In this document: positions 36,041 to 44,780 of the stretch, piece after piece
How positions within the stretch are numbered: position 1 is the first letter of the stretch
Layout: every line of letters begins with the position of its first letter
Origin: Salinibacterium sp.
Lineage (GTDB): Bacteria; Actinomycetota; Actinomycetes; Actinomycetales; Microbacteriaceae
Reading direction: 5' to 3'
Length of the DNA: 64,000 bases
NCBI GenBank assembly: GCA_015234465.1
Contig: JADGNA010000023.1
Location: 248,001-312,000, forward strand
Made by a program: the position numbers and the translations under genes
Notes under the pieces: generated by a model
The model's input: only the letters and a program-made list of their open reading frames with translations
The model's database searches: none
What the model was told of the DNA's origin: nothing

Positions 36041-36046
36041 TACTGT
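36041..36046 (+). promoter_or_regulatory. Candidate -10 element of otsAB
   Basis: TACTGT lies about 75 bases upstream of the otsA ATG, following a GC-rich stretch. The -35 is unclear. Confidence 0.35.
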
Positions 36047-36120
36047 GGCCTCCAGGATCCCCTTCCCACCTTCCCGGGTCCCATTTCGGGGGCCCAGCTA
36101 CTGACACGGAGCACGCCTTC

Positions 36121-37605
36121 ATGACTGCCCCAGATGCCGCCGAGACCGAACTGCACTCCTTCGTCGTCGTTTCGAACCGTCTCCCCGTCGACCGGGTCGT
36201 CGAGCCCGACGGCTCCGCCTACTGGAGCCATTCGCCCGGCGGCCTCGTGACGGCACTTGAGCCCGTCATGCGCCGCAACGACGGGGCCTGGGTCGGGTGG
36301 GCCGGCCTGCCGGACCTCGACATCGAGCCCTTCGACAGCGACGGCATCCACATCGTGCCGGTGCCGCTCTCCGGCGATGAAGTCAGGGACTACTACGAGG
36401 GCTTCTCGAACGACACGCTGTGGCCGCTCTACCACGACGTGATCTCGCATCCGCAGTACCACCGGGAGTGGTGGGACGCCTACGTGCGAGTCAACCAGCG
36501 GTTCGCGGATGCCGCTGCCGCGGCGAGCGCGCAGGACGCGGTCGTCTGGGTGCAGGACTACCAGTTGCAGCTCGTGCCGAAGATGCTTCGCGAGGCGAGG
36601 CCCGATCTCACCATCGGATTCTTCAACCACATCCCGTTCCCGCCCTACGGCATCTACTCGCAGCTTCCGTGGCGCACGCAGATCGTCGAAGGCCTCCTCG
36701 GCGCTGACGTCATCGGCTTCCAGCGCCTCGCCGACGCCAACAACTTCTCTCGCGCGGTGCGCCGGCTGAAGGGTTTCCCCACCCGGGGCACGACGATCGA
36801 CGTGCCGCTCATCGACGAGTCGCAGGGGGTGCGCGCGCACGGTCCGATCGCGGGCGGCAAGCCCTTCCGCACGGTCATCGCGCGGCAGTTCCCCATCTCG
36901 ATCGACGCGAGTGACTTCGAGGAGATGGCGCGCAGGCCCGAGATCCAGGCGAGGGCACGAGAGATCCGTGAGGAGCTCGGCAACCCGGAGAAGGTCATCC
37001 TCGGCGTCGATCGCCTCGACTACACGAAGGGGATCGGCCACCGACTCAAGGCATTCGGCGAGCTCGTCGCCGAGGGCAAGGTGCCCGTCGAGGAGGTGAC
37101 GCTCGTGCAGGTCGCGAGCCCGAGCCGCGAGCGGGTCGAGGCCTACCGCCAGCTTCGCGACGAGATCGAACTCATGGTCGGTCGCATCAACGGCGACCAC
37201 GGCACGATCGGGCATGCGCCCATCAGCTATCACCACACGAGCTACCCCCGTGAGGAGATGATCGCGCTCTACCTTGCGGCCGACGTCATGCTCGTGACGG
37301 CCCTGCGCGATGGCATGAATCTCGTTGCGAAGGAGTATGCGGCGACGCGCTTCGATGAGGACGGGGTGCTCGTGCTGAGCGAGTTCGCGGGCGCCTCGGA
37401 CGAGCTCAAGCGCGCGCTGCTCATCAATCCGCACGACATCGACGGCCTCAAGGACTCGATCATGCGAGCGGTGCAGATGCCTCGCTCTGAGCGCCGCACG
37501 CGCATGCGTGCCATGCGCAGGCGCGTGTTCGACAACGATGTGGCGAAGTGGTCGTCGGCATTCCTTGAGGTGCTCACGGCGAACGGACGCAAGGCCTCTT
37601 CGTGA
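36121..37605 (+). CDS. otsA: Trehalose-6-phosphate synthase
   Basis: This 494-residue GT20 enzyme joins UDP- or ADP/GDP-glucose to glucose 6-phosphate. Characteristic segments are VVSNRLPVDR, WVGWAGLP, VWVQDYQLQLVP, FFNHIPFPP, GVDRLDYTKGI and ALRDGMNLVAKEY. ATG 36121 follows GGAGCACGCC. The gene overlaps otsB by four bases. Trehalose serves as an osmoprotectant and envelope glycolipid precursor in actinobacteria. Confidence 0.96.
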   Translation: MTAPDAAETELHSFVVVSNRLPVDRVVEPDGSAYWSHSPGGLVTALEPVMRRNDGAWVGWAGLPDLDIEPFDSDGIHIVPVPLSGDEVRDYYEGFSNDTLWPLYHDVISHPQYHREWWDAYVRVNQRFADAAAAASAQDAVVWVQDYQLQLVPKMLREARPDLTIGFFNHIPFPPYGIYSQLPWRTQIVEGLLGADVIGFQRLADANNFSRAVRRLKGFPTRGTTIDVPLIDESQGVRAHGPIAGGKPFRTVIARQFPISIDASDFEEMARRPEIQARAREIREELGNPEKVILGVDRLDYTKGIGHRLKAFGELVAEGKVPVEEVTLVQVASPSRERVEAYRQLRDEIELMVGRINGDHGTIGHAPISYHHTSYPREEMIALYLAADVMLVTALRDGMNLVAKEYAATRFDEDGVLVLSEFAGASDELKRALLINPHDIDGLKDSIMRAVQMPRSERRTRMRAMRRRVFDNDVAKWSSAFLEVLTANGRKASS

Positions 37606-38384
37606 CGCAGGACATCGCGCCGGAACTGGATGCCGCTCTGCACGAGATCGCTGCGACTCCGCGGCTGCTGGTCGCCCTCGACTTCGATGGCACGCTGGCC
37701 CCGCTTGTCGACCGCCCGGAGGATGCCAGGGCGCTCCCCGAAGCGGCACGTGCCGTCGCCCGGCTCGTCGAGCTGCCCGACACGCGCGTCGCCTACATCT
37801 CGGGTCGCGCGCTTGAGAGCCTGATCGAGGTCGCGTCCCCGCCAGAGGCGGCGCTGCTGAGCGGCTCGCACGGGGTCGAGACCCGTCTCGATGCGGCGCC
37901 TGGCGTCGAGCTGACGGAGGAGGAGCGCGCGGCGGCCACCGAGTTGCGGCGACTGCTCGAGGGCGTCTCGGAGCAACATCCGGGCACCTGGGTCGAGGTG
38001 AAACCGGCTGGGTTCGCGCTGCACAGCCGGGCTGCGTCGGCGGATGTCGCGGCATCCGCGCAGGCGCAGGCACACGAGCTCGTCGTGGCCGCGCTGCCGG
38101 CCGTCACGGAGCGGCACGGCAACAACGTGCTCGAGTTCTCGGTGCGCTCCACGACGAAGGGCGACGCCGTTCGCATGCTGCGCGAGTTCAGCCACGCCAC
38201 GGCAGTGGTCTTCGTGGGTGACGACGTCACCGACGAAGACGGCTTCCGGGCCCTTGGCGAATCAGACCTCTCCCTCAAGTGCGGAGACGGCGAGACCTCC
38301 GCCCGTCACAGGGTGCCGGCGCCGCAGGATGTCGCCCGCGTGCTGGAGCGCCTCGCGCAGATCCGCTCCGCAAAATATGCCTGA
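37602..38384 (+). CDS. otsB: Trehalose-6-phosphate phosphatase
   Basis: This 260-residue HAD phosphatase has motif I LDFDGTLAP, motif II SGR, a lysine in TTKGDAV and motif IV VFVGDDVTDEDGF. The GTG start overlaps the otsA stop (GTGA), so both are made together. It removes phosphate from trehalose 6-phosphate to give trehalose. Confidence 0.95.
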   Translation: MTQDIAPELDAALHEIAATPRLLVALDFDGTLAPLVDRPEDARALPEAARAVARLVELPDTRVAYISGRALESLIEVASPPEAALLSGSHGVETRLDAAPGVELTEEERAAATELRRLLEGVSEQHPGTWVEVKPAGFALHSRAASADVAASAQAQAHELVVAALPAVTERHGNNVLEFSVRSTTKGDAVRMLREFSHATAVVFVGDDVTDEDGFRALGESDLSLKCGDGETSARHRVPAPQDVARVLERLAQIRSAKYA

Positions 38385-38411
38385 ATCGGAATTCTCAGGG
38401 TCGGCGGCCGT

Positions 38412-38417
38412 TAGAAT
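38412..38417 (+). promoter_or_regulatory. -10 element of the mrp operon
   Basis: TAGAAT lies 68 bases upstream of the mrpA GTG at 38486 and 27 bases after the otsB stop, giving a leader of about 60 bases. Confidence 0.5.
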
Positions 38418-38485
38418 GTGATGGTTCCGCCGCATCTCACGACTCCCGTGTACGCGCGCCACCCGCCCACCGAGACGGAGGTCAC

Positions 38486-41419
38486 GTGCTGATTTCGCTG
38501 GGCTTCTTCGCGCTTGCGGCGATCCTCGCTCCCGCGCTCACGAAGGTGCTCGGCCCGCGGGTCTTCTACGTCCTGGCGCTCGTTCCGCTCGGCGCCCTCG
38601 CAGTGTCTGCGGCGGTGGCCCAGCGCATCCTCGACGGCGAGATCGTCACGGAGTTCCTGCCGTGGATCCCCGAGATCGACCTCGGCCTCTCGCTGCGACT
38701 CGACACCCTCTCCTGGGTGCTCTCACTCGTCGTGCTGGGGGTCGGCGCGCTCGTCCTCGTGTACTGCGAGCGCTACTTTCCGGCAGATGAGCCGGGCCTT
38801 GGCCGCTTCGCCGGATTCTTCATCGCCTTCAGCGGCAGCATGTACGGCCTGGTCGTGGCCGACGACATCTTCCTGCTCTTCATGTTCTGGGAGGCGACGA
38901 CCGTCTTCTCCTACCTCCTCATCGGCCACTACACCGATCGCAAGGCGAGCCGAGGAGCCGCGCTGCAGGCACTCCTCGTGACGACGGCTGGCGGGCTCAC
39001 GATGCTGGTGGGTCTCGTCATCCTTGCGGCCGAGACGGGCACGACGAGCCTCACGGCGATCGTGGCGGAGCCGCCACCCGAGGGTGCCGCTGTCATCACG
39101 GCGGTCTATCTGCTGCTCGTTGGGGCCGTCTCCAAGTCTGCCCTCGTGCCCTTCCACTTCTGGCTGCCCGCCGCCATGGCCGCACCGACGCCGGTCAGCG
39201 CCTACCTGCACGCGGCCGCGATGGTGAAGGCCGGCATCTACCTCATCGCCGCGCTCGCGCCCGCCTTCTCGACGATTCCGGGATGGCGCGAGGTGCTCGT
39301 GATCCTCGGTGTCGCGACCATGCTGGTCGGCGGATGGCGCGCCCTCCGCCAGACCGACATCAAGCTGTTGCTCGCCTACGGCACCGTGAGCCAGCTCGGA
39401 TTCCTCACGGTCATCGCGGGCTTCGGGTCTCGCACGGCTGCCCTCGCGGCACTCGCGCTGCTGCTCGCCCACGCGCTCTTCAAGTCGTCGCTCTTCCTCG
39501 TCGTCGGGCTCATCGACCACTCGACCGGCACGCGCGACCTGCGCAAGCTCAGTGGGCTCGGCAGGGCGCGCCCAGTGCTCGCGGTCGTCGCGATCGTGGC
39601 GACGGCATCCATGGCAGGCCTGCCTCCGACATTCGGCTTCGTGGCCAAGGAAGCCGTCTTCACCGCGCTGCTCGACGGTTCGGCCATCGGGCTCGTGGGG
39701 CTCGTCGGTGTCGCGCTCGGCTCCGTGCTCACGGTCGCCTATGGGGCCCGGTTCCTCTGGGGAGCCTTCGGGCGCAAGCGCGACGTTGACGACATCCCCG
39801 TGCATGCGGAGCGAGCGGATGCCCTCGCATCCCCGCTCATCCTCTCGCTCGCCGGCATCGTCCTGGGCCTTGCTGCCTCCGCCCTCGACCCGTGGCTCGC
39901 GGGCTACTCGATCGTGTTCCCGGCAGGGGACGAGGAGTACCACATCGCGCTCTGGCACGGGCTCGAGCCCGCCCTCGGTATCTCAGCCGTATCGCTGCTC
40001 CTCGGAATCCTTCTGTTCTGGAAGCGGACGGGGGTCGCACGGGCACAGGCGGCGGTCCCGGCACTCGTCAACGCAGCTGACGGTTACTGGAAGGTGCTTC
40101 GCTTCGTCGATCGCACCGCAGCCCGCGTGACCTCGACGACGCAGCGTGGTTCGCTGCCGTTCTACCTCGGCGTCATCCTGCTCGTCTTCGTGCTGGCCAC
40201 AGGCACCTCGCTCGCGCTCAACTCGACGTGGCCGACAACGTGGAAGCTCTGGGACTACCCGGCGCAGGCCGCGATCGGCATCATCATGATCATCGCGGCG
40301 CTCGCCGCAGTGCGCGCCGACAAGCGCTTCACCGCCGTCGTGCTGGTCGGTGTTACGGGTTACGGACTCGCGACGCTCTTCGCGCTGCAGGGGGCGCCCG
40401 ACCTCGCGTTCACCCAGCTCCTCGTCGAGACCGTGACGCTCGTTGCATTCGTGCTCGTGCTGCGCCGGCTCCCCGGCCGGATCGGCGTCGCGCACGGCCG
40501 ACCACAGCACCGCCTGCTGCGCGCGATCCTTGCGATCGCGGTGGGCCTCACGATGGCCGTCGTCGCCGTCACCGCGCTTGCCGCCCGCTCCACCGAACCG
40601 ATCTTCCACGAGTTCGCACAGCTCGCCAAGGACATCGGACACGGCGCCAACGTCGTCAATGTCGCGCTGGTCGACGTCCGAGCCTGGGACACCATGGGCG
40701 AGCTCTCGGTCGTCATCGTTGCCGCGACCGGTGTCGCGAGCCTGATCTTCCTCGACCGTCGCACCGATGACCTTGCGCGGCCGAAGCTCGCGCGGGGTCG
40801 CCGGGGCTTCCTCCTTCGCCAGCGTCCCATCACCGAACCGGCCCGGCCTGTCGCGCGGATGCGCACCGATCGCGAACCTGAGCCCGACGAAAAGCGGCTC
40901 GCCTGGTTGCTGGCCGGGCGCACGCTCGCCCCCGAGAACCGCTCGATCCTGCTCGAGATCGCCGTGCGCCTCGTCTTCCACTCGATCATGGTGGTCTCGC
41001 TCTTCGTGCTGTTCAGCGGCCACAACGCGCCTGGTGGCGGCTTCGCGGCTGGCCTCGTCGCGGGTATGGCCCTGGTGGCCCGCTATCTCGCGGGCGGCCG
41101 CTACGAGTTGGGTGCGGCCGTCACGATCGATGCCGGCCGACTCCTCGGCACGGGCATGCTCCTCGCGGCGGGCACGGCGGCGGCCTCCCTTCTCTTCGGT
41201 GCGAATGCCCTCACCTCGGCGTTCTTCGAGACGACGCTCCCCGTCTTCGGCCACGTCGAGTTCATCACCTCGACGATCTTCGATGTCGGCGTCTACCTCG
41301 TCGTGATCGGGCTCGTGCTCGACGTGCTCAGGAGCCTCGGTGGCGAGGTTGACCGGCAGCAGGAGGAAGAGGATCCCCGCACCCCCAACGAGCGGCTTGA
41401 AGAGAGGAGAGGCGCATGA
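38486..41419 (+). CDS. mrpA: Na+/H+ antiporter subunit MrpA fused to MrpB domain
   Basis: This 977-residue polytopic protein is the large subunit of the Mrp/Mnh multi-subunit cation/proton antiporter. The N-terminal part is NuoL-like (LVVLGVGALVLVYCERYF, AAMVKAGIYL, SMAGLPPTFGFVAKEAVF). The C-terminal 140 residues carry the MnhB domain (LFSGHNAPGGGFAAGLVAGMALVARYLAGG), so no separate mrpB is needed. GTG follows GGAGG. Overlapping start and stop codons tie it to mrpC. Confidence 0.95.
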   Translation: MLISLGFFALAAILAPALTKVLGPRVFYVLALVPLGALAVSAAVAQRILDGEIVTEFLPWIPEIDLGLSLRLDTLSWVLSLVVLGVGALVLVYCERYFPADEPGLGRFAGFFIAFSGSMYGLVVADDIFLLFMFWEATTVFSYLLIGHYTDRKASRGAALQALLVTTAGGLTMLVGLVILAAETGTTSLTAIVAEPPPEGAAVITAVYLLLVGAVSKSALVPFHFWLPAAMAAPTPVSAYLHAAAMVKAGIYLIAALAPAFSTIPGWREVLVILGVATMLVGGWRALRQTDIKLLLAYGTVSQLGFLTVIAGFGSRTAALAALALLLAHALFKSSLFLVVGLIDHSTGTRDLRKLSGLGRARPVLAVVAIVATASMAGLPPTFGFVAKEAVFTALLDGSAIGLVGLVGVALGSVLTVAYGARFLWGAFGRKRDVDDIPVHAERADALASPLILSLAGIVLGLAASALDPWLAGYSIVFPAGDEEYHIALWHGLEPALGISAVSLLLGILLFWKRTGVARAQAAVPALVNAADGYWKVLRFVDRTAARVTSTTQRGSLPFYLGVILLVFVLATGTSLALNSTWPTTWKLWDYPAQAAIGIIMIIAALAAVRADKRFTAVVLVGVTGYGLATLFALQGAPDLAFTQLLVETVTLVAFVLVLRRLPGRIGVAHGRPQHRLLRAILAIAVGLTMAVVAVTALAARSTEPIFHEFAQLAKDIGHGANVVNVALVDVRAWDTMGELSVVIVAATGVASLIFLDRRTDDLARPKLARGRRGFLLRQRPITEPARPVARMRTDREPEPDEKRLAWLLAGRTLAPENRSILLEIAVRLVFHSIMVVSLFVLFSGHNAPGGGFAAGLVAGMALVARYLAGGRYELGAAVTIDAGRLLGTGMLLAAGTAAASLLFGANALTSAFFETTLPVFGHVEFITSTIFDVGVYLVVIGLVLDVLRSLGGEVDRQQEEEDPRTPNERLEERRGA

Positions 41420-41886
41420 CAGCATCCCTCACTCTCATCGCCGTCATGACGGTGCTCTATGCCACGGGCGTGTACCTCATGCTTGAGCGCAGCCTCACGC
41501 GCGTGCTGCTTGGCTTCCTGCTCGTCGCGAACGCCACGAGCCTGCTGCTCCTCACGATGGCCGGGCCAAACGGGGTCGCGCCGATCCTCAATGACGGCAC
41601 GACGACCGACGACATCGCCGACCCGCTGCCGCAGGCGTTCGTGCTCACAGCGATCGTCATCACCTTCGGTGTCTCGGCATTCCTCATGGCGCTCATCTAC
41701 CGCTCGTGGCGCCTTTCGAAGGCGGACGAGGTCATCGATGACGCCGAAGACCTGGCGATCGCACAGCGCGACGCCGAGGTCGAGGCCGAACTCGCAGACC
41801 CCGACCACATTGACCAGGAGGTCGACCACCTGGACGAGCTGACCGCCGCCCACGATCTCGCCGAGACAGGGGAGGAGCAGCCGTGA
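41416..41886 (+). CDS. mrpC: Na+/H+ antiporter subunit MrpC
   Basis: This 156-residue NuoK-like subunit has three helices (LIAVMTVLYATGVYLML, RVLLGFLLVANATSLLLL, AFVLTAIVITFGVSAFLMALI) and an acidic cytoplasmic tail of about 55 residues, longer than in many MrpC proteins. The sequence PLPQAFVLTAIVI is the family signature. The ATG overlaps mrpA by four bases. Confidence 0.95.
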   Translation: MTASLTLIAVMTVLYATGVYLMLERSLTRVLLGFLLVANATSLLLLTMAGPNGVAPILNDGTTTDDIADPLPQAFVLTAIVITFGVSAFLMALIYRSWRLSKADEVIDDAEDLAIAQRDAEVEAELADPDHIDQEVDHLDELTAAHDLAETGEEQP

Positions 41887-43478
41887 CCGCGCTCGTGCCC
41901 CTCGTCGTGATCCTGCCCCTGCTGGGTGCTGCCGGCGCACTCATCGCGGGTCGCCGACGCCGCCTCCAGGTCATGGTGACGATCGCCGCGCTCGTCGCCG
42001 TGCTGGTCGTGAGCGTCTTCCTCCTCATCGAGGTCGACGCCCAGGGGGCACTCGTGATGGCCGTCGGAGGCTGGGACGCGCCCTTCGGTATCTCGCTCGT
42101 CGTCGACCGGCTGTCAGCCCTCATGCTGATCGTCTCGGCCGCCGTGCTCCTCGCCGTCCTCATCTTCTCGGTCGGCCAGGGCATGGCCGATGGTGACGAT
42201 GAGACCCCGGTCTCGATCTACCACCCGACGTACATGGTGCTCGCGGCTGGCGTCTTCAACGCCTTCATCGCCGGCGACCTCTTCAACCTCTACGTCGGCT
42301 TCGAGATTCTCCTCGTCGCGAGCTACGTGCTCCTCACGTTGGGTGGCACGGGAGCCCGCATCCGGGCCGGCGTCACCTACATCGTCGTGAGCCTCGTCTC
42401 GTCGCTCCTGTTCCTTGCGGCGATCGCGGTCATCTACGGGGCACTCGGCACCGTCAACATCGCGCACATCTCGCTGCGCATGGCCGAGCTCTCGCCCGAT
42501 ATCCAGATGATCCTGCACATCATGCTGCTCATCGCCTTCGGCATCAAGGCGGCCGTCTTCCCGCTCTCGTTCTGGCTCCCGGATTCCTACCCGACAGCTC
42601 CCGCGCCCGTCACGGCCGTGTTCGCCGGCCTCCTCACGAAGGTCGGCGTCTACGCGATCATCCGCACCGAAACGGTGCTCTTCGCCGAGAGTGACATCAA
42701 TACCGCGCTCATGGTCGTCGCCCTGCTCACGATGGTCGTCGGCATCCTCGGCGCCGTGGCACAGGCCGACATCAAGCGACTCCTGTCGTTCACGCTCGTG
42801 AGCCACATCGGCTACATGATCTTCGGCATCGCGATGGGCACGGTCGCGGGCCTCGGCGCCACGATCTTCTACATCGTGCACCACATCATCGTGCAGACGA
42901 CGCTGTTCCTCGCGACGGGGCTCATCGAGCGCCACGGTGGCTCGACATCGATCAACAGGCTGGGGGGCCTGCTCAAGAGCGCGCCCATCATCGCGGTGCT
43001 GTTCTTCATTCCTGCATTGAACCTCGGCGGCATTCCCCCGTTCTCCGGCTTCATCGGCAAGCTCGCGCTCTTCAATGCGGGAGCGCAGGAGCCGAGCCCG
43101 CTCATCTGGGTGCTGATCGGGGCCGGCGTGGTCACGTCACTGCTAACCCTGTACGCGCTGGCCCGGGTGTGGAACATGGCGTTCTGGCGGCCCCAGTCCG
43201 AGGTCGAGACCTATGAGTCGTCACTCCTGGATGAACTGACGGAGGCGCCGGGAGGGTCCGCACCCCAGCAGGAGTCGAAGAACTCGCCGCGGCTCATGAC
43301 CGGTTCCACGGCCGCGATGGTGGCGCTCTCGGTCGCCCTGACGGTCTTCGCCGGGCCGCTCTACGGCATCTCGGCGCGCGCTGGGGAGAACCTCGGCAAC
43401 CCGCTCACGTACACGAACCTCGTCTTCCCCGACGTCGAAGATGAATCAGAGGTCGATGTCAGGGGTGAGGCCCGCTGA
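41883..43478 (+). CDS. mrpD: Na+/H+ antiporter subunit MrpD
   Basis: This 531-residue NuoN/M-like antiporter-type subunit has about fourteen helices. The conserved Lys lies in AGLLTKVGVYAIIRTE and GIKAAVFPLSFWLPDSYPTAP is typical of the family. The start is GTG overlapping the mrpC stop. A hydrophilic insert of about 30 residues lies near residue 445. It should carry one of the proton channels of the complex. Confidence 0.95.
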   Translation: MTALVPLVVILPLLGAAGALIAGRRRRLQVMVTIAALVAVLVVSVFLLIEVDAQGALVMAVGGWDAPFGISLVVDRLSALMLIVSAAVLLAVLIFSVGQGMADGDDETPVSIYHPTYMVLAAGVFNAFIAGDLFNLYVGFEILLVASYVLLTLGGTGARIRAGVTYIVVSLVSSLLFLAAIAVIYGALGTVNIAHISLRMAELSPDIQMILHIMLLIAFGIKAAVFPLSFWLPDSYPTAPAPVTAVFAGLLTKVGVYAIIRTETVLFAESDINTALMVVALLTMVVGILGAVAQADIKRLLSFTLVSHIGYMIFGIAMGTVAGLGATIFYIVHHIIVQTTLFLATGLIERHGGSTSINRLGGLLKSAPIIAVLFFIPALNLGGIPPFSGFIGKLALFNAGAQEPSPLIWVLIGAGVVTSLLTLYALARVWNMAFWRPQSEVETYESSLLDELTEAPGGSAPQQESKNSPRLMTGSTAAMVALSVALTVFAGPLYGISARAGENLGNPLTYTNLVFPDVEDESEVDVRGEAR

Positions 43479-44041
43479 TGCCTGAGTACACACCAAGTCG
43501 TCTGCGACGCAACTTCTTTCACCAACTGCCGCTCCTCGTCTGGCTCGTCGTGCTCTGGATGCTCCTCTGGGGCTCGCTCTCCTGGCTCAACCTGGTCACT
43601 GGCATCCTCGTCGCCCTCATCGTCATGCGGGTCTTCTACCTGCCGCCCGTCGAACTCTCGGGACGCTTCAACCTGCTGTGGGCGGTCGTCTTCGTCGTGG
43701 TCTTCCTGTGGGATGTCATCCGCGGTTCCTTCCACGTCGCCTGGATCGCCATCAGCCCCCGCCGCCGTGCCGCCAGTTCCGTGATGGCGGTGCACCTCAA
43801 CAGCCGCTCCGACCTTGTGATGTTGCTCGTGTCGCTCTACATCTCGCTCGTGCCGGGATCGCTCGTGGTCGAGGCCGACCGTTATCGCTCAGTGCTCTAC
43901 ATCCATGCACTCGACGTGCACGACGATGCCTCGCTCGAGAGGATGCGAGCGACCGTCCTCGTGGCTGAGCGGCGTATCGTGCGGGTCATCGGTTCGCGCG
44001 ACGACCAACGGCGGAGTGAGAATGCGGGGAAGGAATCATGA
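43478..44041 (+). CDS. mrpE: Na+/H+ antiporter subunit MrpE
   Basis: This 187-residue protein has two to three N-terminal helices (LPLLVWLVVLWMLLWGSLSW, LVTGILVALIVM, LLWAVVFVVVFLWDVI) and a soluble C-terminal domain with SLYISLVPGSLVVE, typical of MrpE. The start codon shares one base with the mrpD stop. Confidence 0.92.
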   Translation: MPEYTPSRLRRNFFHQLPLLVWLVVLWMLLWGSLSWLNLVTGILVALIVMRVFYLPPVELSGRFNLLWAVVFVVVFLWDVIRGSFHVAWIAISPRRRAASSVMAVHLNSRSDLVMLLVSLYISLVPGSLVVEADRYRSVLYIHALDVHDDASLERMRATVLVAERRIVRVIGSRDDQRRSENAGKES

Positions 44042-44349
44042 TTGACGTGGTGTTTCTCGGCATCGGCATCCTGTTCGCCGCGGCGTCACTCGCGGCCCTC
44101 TACCGCATCGTGCGGGGGCCAGCGATCCTCGACCGCATGATCGCATCCGACATGCTGGTCACGACGATCATCTGCGTGCTCGGCGTCGAGATGGTCTACA
44201 ACGGCCACACCCGCACGGTGCCGATCATGGTGGTGCTGGCGGTCGTCGCCGTGTTCGCGAGCATGACGGTCGCGCGCTACGTGTCGAAGCAGTCGGCCGA
44301 GCGCAGGCCCCCCGACCGCAGCCCGATCGCCCGGGAGAGGAAGCCGTGA
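44038..44349 (+). CDS. mrpF: Na+/H+ antiporter subunit MrpF
   Basis: This 103-residue protein has three helices with the MrpF core YRIVRGPAILDRMIASDMLVTTIIC. The ATG overlaps the mrpE stop by four bases. Confidence 0.92.
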   Translation: MIDVVFLGIGILFAAASLAALYRIVRGPAILDRMIASDMLVTTIICVLGVEMVYNGHTRTVPIMVVLAVVAVFASMTVARYVSKQSAERRPPDRSPIARERKP

Positions 44350-44732
44350 CCCTCGATTCCTTCCTCGACCAGCTCGCCGCGATCTTCCTCGTGGGGAGTG
44401 GCCTCTTCTCGCTCGCAGCGGGCATCGGTCTCCTGCGCTTTCCCGACGTGCTCGCCCGCATGCACGCCGCGACGAAGCCCCAGGTTGTGGGCCTCATGCT
44501 TGTGCTCGGCGCGATTGCCCTGGCTGAGCGCAGCTGGGCCGTGCTGCTCACCCTCCTGCCGGTGTTGCTCTTCCAGATGTTGACCGCGCCCATCTCTGCC
44601 CACATGATCGGCCGGGCGGGCTACCGGGCTGGCAACATCGACGACGACCACCTCTACGTCGACGAACTCGACGAGGCCATCGATGAGGCACAGGAGGAGC
44701 GGGCGCGGCACGAGCGCGAGAGCGGCGGCTGA
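44346..44732 (+). CDS. mrpG: Na+/H+ antiporter subunit MrpG
   Basis: This 128-residue protein has three helices and the MrpG signature LLRFPDVLARMHAATKPQ and TAPISAHMIGRAGYR. The GTG overlaps the mrpF stop. The acidic tail is unusual only in length. It ends the six-gene operon; no terminator is visible before ilvD. Confidence 0.92.
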   Translation: MTLDSFLDQLAAIFLVGSGLFSLAAGIGLLRFPDVLARMHAATKPQVVGLMLVLGAIALAERSWAVLLTLLPVLLFQMLTAPISAHMIGRAGYRAGNIDDDHLYVDELDEAIDEAQEERARHERESGG

Positions 44733-44768
44733 CGAGCGGATGTCGCGGGGCCCCCGTTGCGCTGGCAC

Positions 44769-44774
44769 TAAACT
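44769..44774 (+). promoter_or_regulatory. -10 element of ilvD
   Basis: TAAACT lies 6 bases before the ilvD ATG, with no Shine-Dalgarno sequence; leaderless mRNA is expected, which rules out a classical leader-peptide attenuator for ilvD. Confidence 0.55.
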
Positions 44775-44780
44775 TGGCGC

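Noticed and set aside
41416-41886. Missing mrpB suggesting a broken antiporter operon
   Set aside because: The C-terminus of the mrpA product carries the MnhB domain, so the operon is complete by fusion.
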